DNA of 39,998 nt from Anaerorhabdus sp036641015. Its GTDB lineage: Bacteria; Bacillota_I; Bacilli_A; Erysipelotrichales; Erysipelotrichaceae. Made by a program: the position numbers and the translations under genes. The DNA lies in NCBI RefSeq assembly GCF_036641015.1, contig NZ_JAVWFO010000010.1, positions 1 to 39,998 of the forward strand, in the 5' to 3' direction. This document shows positions 32,407 to 39,691 of this stretch, piece by piece (positions within the stretch are counted from its first letter, which is position 1; every line of letters starts with the position of its first letter). The notes beneath the pieces were generated by a model that searched no databases, had not been told where the DNA came from, and was given only the letters and a program-made list of their open reading frames with translations.

Positions 32407-32980
32407 GTTTTCCTCCTAAGTAGAGTTGATCAATTACTTTTAAATAATCAACATGGGGTCGTAGTCCCATTGGTATCAAAATTGCCTCGGTTTTAAACCA
32501 TTCGTAAGGCAACGAGCGTTTTACACCATAATATGCTTCTATTACTTTGTGTGCTTCTACAAAGTATGTTTCATTATACTTAGAAAATCTTACAATGACA
32601 AATGCAATTGCTCCATGCCTTAGAACACTTTCTAAGTGTTTTATTTGATGTTCATGAATGCTATGAAATGGAAAAGATGTTTTACTTGAACATTCCTTAG
32701 CTTCGAAATCTATTGCTTTTCCTCTATACACACCATTGTAATCAGTAGTACTTGGAACTTTGAAATATGCCTCAGTTATTTTGGCAGCACTTCTAGTTGG
32801 ATAGTCTACAGTAACAATTTGTACAGGAGTAGGCTTCTTATGAATATTAGCAATATCCAGCTGTAAATAGTAATCATTTGTTAGATTTAAATCGTTTTCT
32901 AAAGTCATTCCACGATTGCTTGCGGAAAGTTTTCTATCAATACTGGGTTTTGTTTTCTTACCATTTGGGTAATGTATCAT
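32375..32980 (-). CDS. recU: Holliday junction resolvase RecU
   Basis: Resolves four-way junctions during recombination and chromosome segregation in Firmicutes. The N-terminal HYPNGKK and NRGMTLENDLNLTNDYYL are RecU landmarks. The nuclease core is VPSTTDYNGVYRGKAIDFEAKEC, with the acidic residues and lysine of the metal site. HQIKHLESVLRHGAIAFVIVRF follows, with the arginine-rich stalk region in between. 201 residues, normal. AAGGTGAT precedes the ATG. It is first in a minus-strand operon with PBP1A, the same pairing as in Bacillus. Confidence 0.96.
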   Translation of the reverse strand: MIHYPNGKKTKPSIDRKLSASNRGMTLENDLNLTNDYYLQLDIANIHKKPTPVQIVTVDYPTRSAAKITEAYFKVPSTTDYNGVYRGKAIDFEAKECSSKTSFPFHSIHEHQIKHLESVLRHGAIAFVIVRFSKYNETYFVEAHKVIEAYYGVKRSLPYEWFKTEAILIPMGLRPHVDYLKVIDQLYLGGKHETENKKDRK

Positions 32981-32996
32981 ATTATCACCTTGTATT

Positions 32997-33002
32997 ATTA
33001 TA
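32997..33002 (-). promoter_or_regulatory. -10 element of the recU-ponA promoter
   Basis: On the minus strand a perfect TATAAT preceded by ATG, 17 bases before the recU start. The -35 region is poor. Confidence 0.4.
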
Positions 33003-33031
33003 CATTTTAGTGCGAAAAATTGGAAGATATA

Positions 33032-33060
33032 TTGATTTTAGTGGGTGGGTTTGTCATAAT
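33032..33060 (+). promoter_or_regulatory. Promoter of gpsB
   Basis: TTGATT (4/6), 17-base spacer, CATAAT (5/6). Start near 33067 leaves a very short leader holding GGAGGT. Confidence 0.6.
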
Positions 33061-33082
33061 ATTAGAGATGGAGGTATTTAGT

Positions 33083-33400
33083 ATGCCAACAAAATTAAAT
33101 CTTGATATTCAAACAATCCTTGATAAACAATTCAATATCGATTTTAAAGGCTATAGTGCTACAGAAGTTGATAGCTTTCTTGATTTAGTTCTTGAGGACT
33201 ATGAAACACTTCAGGATGTAACTAAAACTTTAAATGATAAAGTTATTGAACTTGATCGTTTAAATGCAACACTTCGTGCTCAATTAATTGAACTTGAAGG
33301 TAAATCACGTTTAAATGATGAAGGTAGTCAAAGTGCATCACAATTGGATATTCTTAAGCGACTTTCTCGTTTGGAACAAGTCGTTTACAATAAAGAATAA
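33083..33400 (+). CDS. gpsB: Cell division regulator GpsB
   Basis: Small DivIVA-like coiled-coil protein that links the division machinery with class A PBPs. The N-terminal membrane-targeting domain is ILDKQFNIDFKGYSATEVDSFLDLVLEDYETL, then a coiled coil (LNDKVIELDRLNATLRAQLIELE), and the C-terminal trimerisation helix LDILKRLSRLEQVVY. The frame extends upstream to 33020, but ATG 33083 follows GGAGGT at 33070-33075 and gives the usual 105 residues. PBP1A, its known partner in Bacillus, is encoded on the facing operon. rnpB begins right after its stop. Confidence 0.95.
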   Translation: MPTKLNLDIQTILDKQFNIDFKGYSATEVDSFLDLVLEDYETLQDVTKTLNDKVIELDRLNATLRAQLIELEGKSRLNDEGSQSASQLDILKRLSRLEQVVYNKE

Positions 33401-33401
33401 A

Positions 33402-33755
33402 CATCATACTCGGGCAATCGCTGGTGCTTAGGCATTAGAGGAAAGTCCATGCTCGCACAGTCTGCGATGACTGTAGTGTTTATGCTAGCTCAATAAATAA
33501 GGCTAGGTAGGTGAATAACCTAACGGCGGATCGATTACCTAAGGGAAACTATGGTAAAAGACTATAAAGTGTCACAGTGACGAAGTCTATAGGGAAACGT
33601 ATAGAGTGGAACGAGATAAACCCCATAAGCGAGAAACCCAAATTTGGTAGGGGAACCTTTCATGACTAACTTGAAGGAGTGAAAGGATACTGCAAAGTAT
33701 AGATAAATGGTTGCCACCCGCAAGGGGACAGAACATGGCTTACAGAGTGTGAAAT
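33402..33755 (+). ncRNA. rnpB: RNase P RNA, Bacillus (B) type
   Basis: Catalytic RNA that trims tRNA 5' leaders. The conserved 5' core GAGGAAAGTCCATGCTCGCA (33438-33457) and the 3' core ACAGAACATGGCTTACAG are present. So are GTGTCACAGTGACGAAGTCT, GTGGAACGAGATAAACCCC and GCGAGAAACCCAAATTTGGT, all in the order of the B. subtilis RNA. The P1 helix is CATACTC (33405-33411) with GAGTGTG (33745-33751). The ends are set from P1 and may be off by a few bases. It follows gpsB as in Bacillus and is probably partly read from the gpsB promoter. Confidence 0.97.
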
Positions 33756-33757
33756 TT

Positions 33758-33786
33758 AAGAGACAGTAAAATGTCTCTTTTGTTTT
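33758..33786 (+). terminator. Rho-independent terminator of rnpB
   Basis: AAGAGACA and TGTCTCTT form an 8-bp stem with a 6-nt loop, followed by TTGTTTT. The T run overlaps the -35 of the pgsA promoter. Confidence 0.83.
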
Positions 33787-33812
33787 ACTTTCTTAAGGAA
33801 ACTTGATATAAT
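33784..33812 (+). promoter_or_regulatory. Promoter of pgsA-recA
   Basis: TTTACT (4/6), 17-base spacer and perfect TATAAT at 33807-33812. Start near 33819; AAGGAGA lies before the pgsA ATG. Confidence 0.68.
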
Positions 33813-33841
33813 TTCAAGCAGATAGAACAAGGAGAGATTTC

Positions 33842-34435
33842 ATGAATTTACCTAATCGATTAACTGTTATACGTATCTTATTGATACCGATTATTGTGCT
33901 TGTTTGGATATTCCCATATGCTCAATTTAATATTCAAATACCAACGTATTATGTAGGCTATGTGTCAATATCACTAGTAAATATCATATGTTTGGTAATT
34001 TTTGCATTAGCTAGCTTTACTGACTATTTAGATGGTGCTATTGCTAGAAAGAAAAATCTTGTAACAACATTTGGTAAGTTTGCTGACCCAATTGCAGATA
34101 AATTACTTGTTACAACAATGTTCATTCTATTTGCATCACAAGGAATTATTCCAGTAGTGCCAGTACTTATAATGACTATTAGAGACACAATTGTTGATGG
34201 TTGTCGCATGATAGCATCACAAAATGGTGTTGTTGTTGCAGCTGGATATTTAGGAAAGGTAAAAACGGTATTACAAATGGTAAGTATTATTTTAATCTTA
34301 CTAAACAATGTTCCATTTGAATTATATCGATTACCAATATCTGATTTTGTACTATGGTTTGCGGCATTTGTTTCATTAGCAAGTGGAGTTTCATACTTTA
34401 ACCAAATGAAAGAATATATTTTTGAAAGTAAATAG
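33842..34435 (+). CDS. pgsA: CDP-diacylglycerol--glycerol-3-phosphate 3-phosphatidyltransferase
   Basis: Membrane enzyme that makes phosphatidylglycerophosphate from CDP-diacylglycerol and glycerol-3-phosphate. The CDP-alcohol phosphotransferase motif is complete: DYLDGAIARKK...GKFADPIADK, with Asp61, Asp64, Gly65, Arg69, Gly78, Asp82 and Asp86. The 197-residue protein starts MNLPNRLTVIRILLIP, typical of PgsA, and has about five membrane segments. AAGGAGA lies before the ATG. recA follows after a short gap without a terminator; the Bacillus gene cinA, usually between them, is absent. Confidence 0.95.
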   Translation: MNLPNRLTVIRILLIPIIVLVWIFPYAQFNIQIPTYYVGYVSISLVNIICLVIFALASFTDYLDGAIARKKNLVTTFGKFADPIADKLLVTTMFILFASQGIIPVVPVLIMTIRDTIVDGCRMIASQNGVVVAAGYLGKVKTVLQMVSIILILLNNVPFELYRLPISDFVLWFAAFVSLASGVSYFNQMKEYIFESK

Positions 34436-34479
34436 GAATTAATTATACTTTTGCGTATAAATAATTGAAGGAGATTATG

Positions 34480-35511
34480 ATGGCAGAAAAAGAAGTAAAA
34501 AAAGACGTACTTTTAGAAGAAGCGTTAAAACAAATTGAAAAGCAATACGGTAAAGGAAGTATTATGAAGTTAGGGGACCGTGCTAATGTAGAGGTTGATG
34601 CAATATGTAGCGGATCAATTGCATTAGACTATGCACTAGGAATAGGTGGATACCCTAAAGGAAGAATTGTTGAAGTTTATGGACCTGAATCATCAGGGAA
34701 AACAACAATCGCATTACATGCAATTGCAGAATGTCAAAAAGCTGGTGGAAGAGCTGCTTTTATTGATGCAGAAAATGCCATTGATCCTATGTATGCAAAG
34801 GCACTTGGTGTTAATATTGATGAATTAATCTTGTCGCAACCAGATTCTGGTGAACAAGCATTAGAAATTACGGAAGTGTTAATTCGCTCAGGAGCAATCG
34901 ATTTAGTTGTAATTGACTCAGTTGCAGCCCTTGTACCACAAGCTGAATTAGATGGTGAAATGAGTGATTCAAATATTGGTTTACAAGCTCGTTTAATGTC
35001 TAAAGCTATGCGTAAATTAGCTGGTGTTATGAATCGTTCAAGTTGCACAGCGATATTTATTAACCAATTACGTGAAAAAGTTGGAATTATGTTTGGTAAT
35101 CCAGAAACCACTCCAGGTGGTAGAGCACTTAAATTCTATGCGTCTGTACGTTTAGATGTTAGACGTGGAGAAGCTATTAAGAATGGTACTGATGTTATTG
35201 GTAATAAAGTAAATATTAAGGTAGTAAAAAATAAAGTTGCGCCACCATTTAAAGTTGCAACTGTAGATATGATGTATGGAGAAGGTATTTCAAGACAAGG
35301 TGAACTTATTCAAATGGCATCTGATTTTGATATCATTCAAAAAGCTGGAGCTTGGTTTAGTTATAAAGGTGAAAAAATTGGGCAAGGTAAAGAAGCCGTA
35401 CGTGCTTTCTTAATTGCTAATCCATTAATTGAAGAAGAAGTAGCTGTAGCATTAAAAGAAAAATTATTTGCTGCACCAGTGCAAGAAGAAGCGAAAGATA
35501 AAGAAGATTAG
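34480..35511 (+). CDS. recA: Recombinase RecA
   Basis: ATP-dependent strand-exchange protein and co-protease for LexA. The core has the Walker A loop GPESSGKT (68-75), Walker B-type LVVIDSVAALVP, loop L1 and L2 regions around MRKLAGVMNRS and MFGNPETTPGGRALKFY, and the acidic C-terminal tail. In-frame starts lie at TTG 34465, ATG 34477 and ATG 34480; I chose 34480 because GAAGGAG (34467-34473) is six bases before it and MAEKEVKKD is the normal opening. 343 residues. The stop codon is the first part of the terminator stem. I saw no clear LexA box just before pgsA or recA. Confidence 0.97.
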   Translation: MAEKEVKKDVLLEEALKQIEKQYGKGSIMKLGDRANVEVDAICSGSIALDYALGIGGYPKGRIVEVYGPESSGKTTIALHAIAECQKAGGRAAFIDAENAIDPMYAKALGVNIDELILSQPDSGEQALEITEVLIRSGAIDLVVIDSVAALVPQAELDGEMSDSNIGLQARLMSKAMRKLAGVMNRSSCTAIFINQLREKVGIMFGNPETTPGGRALKFYASVRLDVRRGEAIKNGTDVIGNKVNIKVVKNKVAPPFKVATVDMMYGEGISRQGELIQMASDFDIIQKAGAWFSYKGEKIGQGKEAVRAFLIANPLIEEEVAVALKEKLFAAPVQEEAKDKED

Positions 35512-35534
35512 AACTCATAATTGAGTTCTTTTTC
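35510..35534 (+). terminator. Rho-independent terminator of pgsA-recA
   Basis: AGAACTCA and TGAGTTCT form a perfect 8-bp stem with loop TAAT, then TTTTTC. It starts within the recA stop codon. Confidence 0.85.
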
Positions 35535-35551
35535 TAAATTTGGAGGAAAAT

Positions 35552-35884
35552 ATGATAAGTCATAGGTATTATTATGAAGGAGACAATGTTTTAAGTATAA
35601 TTGATGATATTAAACGAGATATAACTAATCAAGAAACTGATATTTCAATTGAAAGTACTACGATGAATGGTGTTACGATATTAAATATAGTAAACGAGAG
35701 ATTTTTCTTTCGTACTTCTTCGTATGCTAGCGTTGTAATGACATTTGTTATAGGTGATAACAAAATTGAAGTTCTAGTTACATCTTCTGGTGCCGGAAAT
35801 GGAATATTTAATTTTTCATGGGGTGCTACGACAAAACTGTATGAGATTTGGGATAAGTTCCTAGTTAAACATAAATTTAAATAA
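35552..35884 (+). CDS. Small conserved protein, resembles DUF6054
   Basis: A 110-residue protein with no signal peptide or membrane segment. The pattern is an N-terminal helix (NVLSIIDDIKRDI), a strand-rich middle (DISIESTTMNGVTILNIVNERFFF) and a late segment SYASVVMTFVIGDNKIEVLVTSSGAGNGIF, followed by a C-terminal helix. This fits what I recall of DUF6054, but I cannot confirm it without a profile search. The start is ATG 35552 after GGAGGAAAA; the frame reaches back to TTG 35540 in front of that site. No function is proposed. It lies alone between the recA terminator and the nitroreductase gene. Confidence 0.7.
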   Translation: MISHRYYYEGDNVLSIIDDIKRDITNQETDISIESTTMNGVTILNIVNERFFFRTSSYASVVMTFVIGDNKIEVLVTSSGAGNGIFNFSWGATTKLYEIWDKFLVKHKFK

Positions 35885-35976
35885 TAGGGGAATCTCCAAG
35901 AGCACTTTGCTTGAGTTATAGCATTTTCTTGATATTGTTAGAGTATAAACAACAAATCAAGAGAGGATGTGATTTT

Positions 35977-36570
35977 ATGGAGTTTATAGAAGCAATAAAA
36001 AATAGAAGATCAATTTATGGAATTAATAATGCTTTACCTATTAGTGATGAGGAAGTAGTAAATATAATTAAGGAATGTGTATTACATGTACCATCTGCCT
36101 TTAACTCTCAAACTGCACGTGTGATTGTAGCTTTTGGTGATAATCATTTAAAAGTTTGGGATATCATTTTAGAAACATTACATAAAATTGTGCCAGAGGC
36201 TAATTGGAAACCAACTGATGAAAAAATAGCTGGATTCGCAAGAGGTCATGCGACAGTATTATTCTTTGAAGATCAATCAAAAGTAGAAGAGTTACAAAAA
36301 CAATTTCCACTTTATGCCGATAATTTCCCATTGTGGTCAACACAAAGCAGTGGGATGATGCAATTTGCTGTATGGACAGCATTAGAAGAAAAGGGCGTAG
36401 GTGCTAATTTACAACACTACAATCCGCTAATTGATGATGAAATCCATGCAACATTTAATTTACCAAAATCATGGAAATTAATGTCACAAATGCCAATTGG
36501 TGGTATTACAGCTTGTGCTGATGAAAAAGAGTTTGATCCAATTGAAAATCGACTAGTAGTATTTAAGTAG
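35977..36570 (+). CDS. Nitroreductase family protein (Frm2/Hbn1-like)
   Basis: FMN-dependent oxidoreductase of the nitroreductase superfamily, in the subgroup of yeast Frm2/Hbn1 and similar bacterial proteins. The N-terminal FIEAIKNRRSIYGI gives the FMN-phosphate arginines. VPSAFNSQTARVIVAF is the characteristic subgroup segment (NSQ). QSSGMMQFAVWTALEEKGVGANLQHYNP is the central helix and flavin loop, and the end is IGGITACADEKEF. The frame extends to 35911, but ATG 35977 follows GAGAGGA by nine bases and gives 197 residues, the usual length. Substrate unknown; oxidative or nitro-compound stress is the usual guess for the subgroup. Confidence 0.9.
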   Translation: MEFIEAIKNRRSIYGINNALPISDEEVVNIIKECVLHVPSAFNSQTARVIVAFGDNHLKVWDIILETLHKIVPEANWKPTDEKIAGFARGHATVLFFEDQSKVEELQKQFPLYADNFPLWSTQSSGMMQFAVWTALEEKGVGANLQHYNPLIDDEIHATFNLPKSWKLMSQMPIGGITACADEKEFDPIENRLVVFK

Positions 36571-36597
36571 AAACGTGAATATCCACGTTTCTTTTTG
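36569..36597 (+). terminator. Rho-independent terminator of the nitroreductase gene
   Basis: AGAAACGTG and CACGTTTCT form a perfect 9-bp stem with a 6-nt loop, followed by TTTTG. It starts inside the stop codon (36568-36570). Confidence 0.83.
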
Positions 36598-36622
36598 AAT
36601 TGTTAAATCTATGTTAAGTCTA

Positions 36623-36650
36623 TTGAAAAACGATGGTTGAGTGTTACACT
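36623..36650 (+). promoter_or_regulatory. Promoter of the dedA-kinase operon
   Basis: TTGAAA (5/6 to TTGACA), 16-base spacer, TACACT (4/6). Start near 36657, close to GATGAGGTGA before the ATG at 36671. Confidence 0.5.
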
Positions 36651-36670
36651 AATCAAGATGAGGTGAATCT

Positions 36671-37297
36671 ATGAATGCTTGGTTATTAAGTATTTTAAAT
36701 GCATTTGGTTATTTTGGAGTAGCTTTTTTAATCGCAATAGAAAATATATTTCCACCAATACCATCAGAAGTTATTTTAACGTTTAGTGGTTTTCTTACAA
36801 CTAAGAGTGATTTAACGCCTATTGGTGTAGTAGTAGCTGCGACAATAGGTTCAGTGATTGGAGCAATTTTATTATATTATTTAGGAAGAATATTCTCACA
36901 AGAAAGAATTGAACAATTTATATCAAGTAAATGGGGTAAATGGCTTGGGTTTAAAAAACAAGATTTAGAAAAGACATTAACTTGGTTTAGTAAATGGGGT
37001 AAATACGGAACATTATTTGGTCGCTGTGTACCCGTTATTCGTAGTATTGTTTCAATACCAGCAGGAATGGCTAAGATGCGGTTAAGTGAATTTTTACTTT
37101 ATACAACAATTGGCTCATTGGCTTGGAATATTCTTTTGGTATTTCTAGGTGTTAAACTTGGAGAAAATTGGGAACAAGTCCTTACTTTCTTTGATACTTA
37201 TACATATATTATGATTTTTGTATTAGCGATTTGTGCTATTATATTTGTATATATATGGTTTAAGAAGATAAGAAATAGGGGTAATGATGAAAAATAA
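36671..37297 (+). CDS. DedA family membrane protein
   Basis: Member of the DedA/SNARE-associated (VTT) superfamily, membrane proteins linked to recycling of undecaprenyl phosphate and phospholipid movement across the membrane. The 208-residue protein has the family marks AIENIFPPIPSEVIL in the first re-entrant loop and GRCVPVIRSIVSIPAGMAKM in the second, plus several membrane helices. GAGGTGA lies before the ATG. Its end overlaps the sensor-kinase gene by 11 bases, so both are translated from one message. Transport substrate cannot be assigned from sequence. Confidence 0.93.
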   Translation: MNAWLLSILNAFGYFGVAFLIAIENIFPPIPSEVILTFSGFLTTKSDLTPIGVVVAATIGSVIGAILLYYLGRIFSQERIEQFISSKWGKWLGFKKQDLEKTLTWFSKWGKYGTLFGRCVPVIRSIVSIPAGMAKMRLSEFLLYTTIGSLAWNILLVFLGVKLGENWEQVLTFFDTYTYIMIFVLAICAIIFVYIWFKKIRNRGNDEK

Positions 37298-39562
37298 AAT
37301 TAAAAGAATTATTCTTTTATTTAGTGTAATTATAATGATTACACCTTTTTTTGTTCCAGTATCAGCGAAGAGTACATCCAAAGAGATTATCATTGCATTT
37401 GCGGATACATCAGATAGCTTATATTNNNNNNNNNNNNNNNNNNNNNNNNNNNNNNNNNNNNNNNNNNNNNNNNNNNNNNNNNNNNNNNNNNNNNNNNNNN
37501 NNNNNNNNNNNNNNNNNNNNNNNNNGGTATAAAGTATGAACCTAGTTTTACATATGAAGATGTTGCTTATATTGAACATGCCAAGAAAATAAAAATAGGT
37601 TTATATGGTAATAACTTTCCATTAAGTGGATGGATTGGGGAAAGTGCACGTGGTATATTAGTAGATATTTTAGATATGATAGCTGAAACATCTGGTTTAG
37701 AATTTGAATATGTTGAACTTGATAGTTCTTTAACTACTGAACAAAATATCGTGCTTAGTAATTTGGACCTAGCTGTTAGTTTAACAAGTTCCTATCAAGA
37801 TTGGCATATGATCCATAGCAAACCCATACTTTCATCAGACTATGTGGTGGTGAGTAAAAAAAATAGAATTCTTAATATGGATGAAAAGCTAAATGTGGCG
37901 ATTCCATTTCATAAAAATGAAATTAATCAAAGTTTTGATGAAGATCTTAGCGATATGAACTTTCTTACTTATAACTCTACATATGATTGCTTAAGTGAGT
38001 TAATGAAAGATAGAGTTGAGTTTGCATTGTTAAACTCATTTGTTTTTAATTATGAATTTAAGAATCCCTATTTCAATGATATTGAAGTTAAAACATATTA
38101 TACGCAAACACTAACGGCTGATTTAGTAGCGTTAAAGGGTAATGATACATTAATTAATGTTATAAATAAAACTATCCCAAGTGTAACTGAAGAAGATGTT
38201 AAGTTGTTTATATTGACACATAATAATCATGCTAATACTAATATCACGTTACTTAACTACATTTATCCTTATCGTCTTCCTTTAATTGTAATAGGGGTGT
38301 TAGCGATATTAAGTTTATTATTGGCAATATTAATGTCAAGAAACAAGAAACAGCAAGCTAGAAATCAAATAGAGCTAAGATCAATAGAATTAGCTAATAA
38401 AACAAAAAGTGATTTCTTATCACAGATGTCACATGAAATTAGAACTCCAATGAATGCAATAGTAAATTTATCGCAAGCAGCGATTAGTGAAAAGGATAAT
38501 CCAGAAGAGTTAGAAGAATGTTTAGAAGATATTAAAAAATCTAGTAAATATTTGGTTTTGCTTGTAAATGATATTTTGGATATGTCTAAATTTGAAAGTG
38601 GTATGTTAACCCTAAAGAAAGTACCCACTAGTTTGATTTCAGTTGTGAATGAGTGTGAGAAAATATTGGATCTAGAAATAGAGTCTAAGGGTATTAACTT
38701 AAGATTTAAGACAAATATGAGTGAAGATAGATTATTGTTAGTTGATCCACTACGTTTTCAACAAATGATAATGAATATATTATCGAATGCAATAAAGTTT
38801 TCATATGAAAATGGTGATATCGATTTTATACTTGAAGAAACAGTAATAACTGAAACAAAAGTACAAGTTGAATTAACTATTAAAGATAATGGAATTGGAA
38901 TGTCCAACGAATTTTTACCTAAAATATTTACTCCTTTTTGTCAAGAAAATGCTACGCAATATGGATTAACTGGTACAGGTCTTGGTTTAAGTATTGCAAA
39001 AAGTTTAGTTGATTTAAATAATGGAACTATTCAAGTTGAGAGTAAATTAGGATTGGGAACGACTTTTATTATTCAATTAGAATATGATATAGCTTCAAAT
39101 AAGGCTTTTGAAAAGGAAATAGAATTAGCTCATACGGATGAAGCTTGTTTTATTAAAAATAGAAGAATATTATTGGTTGAAGATAATGAATTGAATACTA
39201 AAGTGGCTAAACGTATTCTAGAGACTAGAAATTACTTAGTTGATACTGCTACAAATGGACATGAAGCAGTAGAGATGTTTACTAAATCAATGGAAGATTA
39301 CTATGATGCGATTATTATGGATATAAAAATGCCTATTTGTGATGGGTTAACTGCTACTAGGTTAATACGTAGTCTAGGTCGTACTGATTCAAAAGCTATT
39401 CCTATTGTTGCAGTTTCAGCTAATATCTTTGACACGGACAAGGATAATTCACTTGCTGCTGGAATGAATTACTATCTAACTAAACCAATTGATCCAGATA
39501 CGTTATATGGTGTTTTATTCAGTTTAATTAGTAAATATGATGTATATAGAAAGAAGGTCTGA
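37287..39562 (+). CDS. Hybrid sensor histidine kinase with extracellular solute-binding domain (interrupted by assembly gap)
   Basis: The N-terminus before the gap is a signal peptide (KRIILLFSVIIMITPFFVPVSAKS) and the beginning of a domain (EIIIAFADTSDSLY). After the gap, about 215 residues look like a type 3 extracellular solute-binding domain (KKIKIGLYGNNFPLSGW...GILVDILDMIAETSG). Then come a membrane helix (LPLIVIGVLAILSLLLAIL), HisKA with the phosphoacceptor His at 38432-38434 (SHEIRTPMNAI), and HATPase (NILSNAIKFS, DNGIGM, GTGLGLSIAKS). A receiver domain has its Asp at 39320-39322 (IIMDIKMP) and the lysine in LTKPID. At least 724 residues plus those lost. The frames on either side differ by one base if the gap is truly 100, which is not meaningful for a placeholder. 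No separate response regulator or HPt protein is seen. Confidence 0.9.
37426..37525. other. Assembly gap of 100 Ns
   Basis: Exactly 100 undetermined bases inside the sensor kinase gene. A round 100 is the usual placeholder for a gap of unknown size, so distances and reading frame across it should not be trusted. The duplicated solute-binding domains common in such kinases could explain a repeat-induced break. Confidence 0.98.
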
Positions 39563-39583
39563 TGACCTTCTTTCTATTTGTTT
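39546..39583 (+). terminator. Rho-independent terminator of the sensor kinase gene, stop codon in loop
   Basis: A perfect 14-bp stem (ATAGAAAGAAGGTC with its complement) has loop TGAT, followed by TTGTTTT. The stop TGA (39560-39562) is in the loop. Confidence 0.85.
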
Positions 39584-39616
39584 TAGTAAAATGATAGCGC
39601 TTTAGTACGGTTTAAC

Positions 39617-39645
39617 TTGTGAAAAAGTGCTTTTATAGATATAAT
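39617..39645 (+). promoter_or_regulatory. Promoter of rny
   Basis: TTGTGA (4/6), 17-base spacer, perfect TATAAT at 39640-39645. Start near 39652. Confidence 0.65.
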
Positions 39646-39650
39646 AAATA

Positions 39651-39665
39651 TGAAGTTTTACTTCA
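39651..39665 (+). promoter_or_regulatory. Hairpin at the 5' end of the rny transcript
   Basis: TGAAGT and ACTTCA form a 6-bp stem with loop TTT, directly at the predicted transcript start, followed by GTTTT. It may protect the 5' end or limit decay; weak and unproven. Confidence 0.35.
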
Positions 39666-39691
39666 GTTTTAAAAAATAATGGAGGAATATT

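Noticed and set aside
33401..33841. Long stretch without a protein gene
   Set aside because: It is fully explained by RNase P RNA, its terminator and the pgsA promoter.
34734..35111. Minus-strand open frame of 125 codons opposite recA
   Set aside because: It is fully inside recA, with no start signal or homology; a product of recA codon bias.
37284..37532. Possible frameshift or broken sensor kinase gene
   Set aside because: The frame change coincides with a 100-N placeholder of unknown true length, so it says nothing about an actual frameshift.
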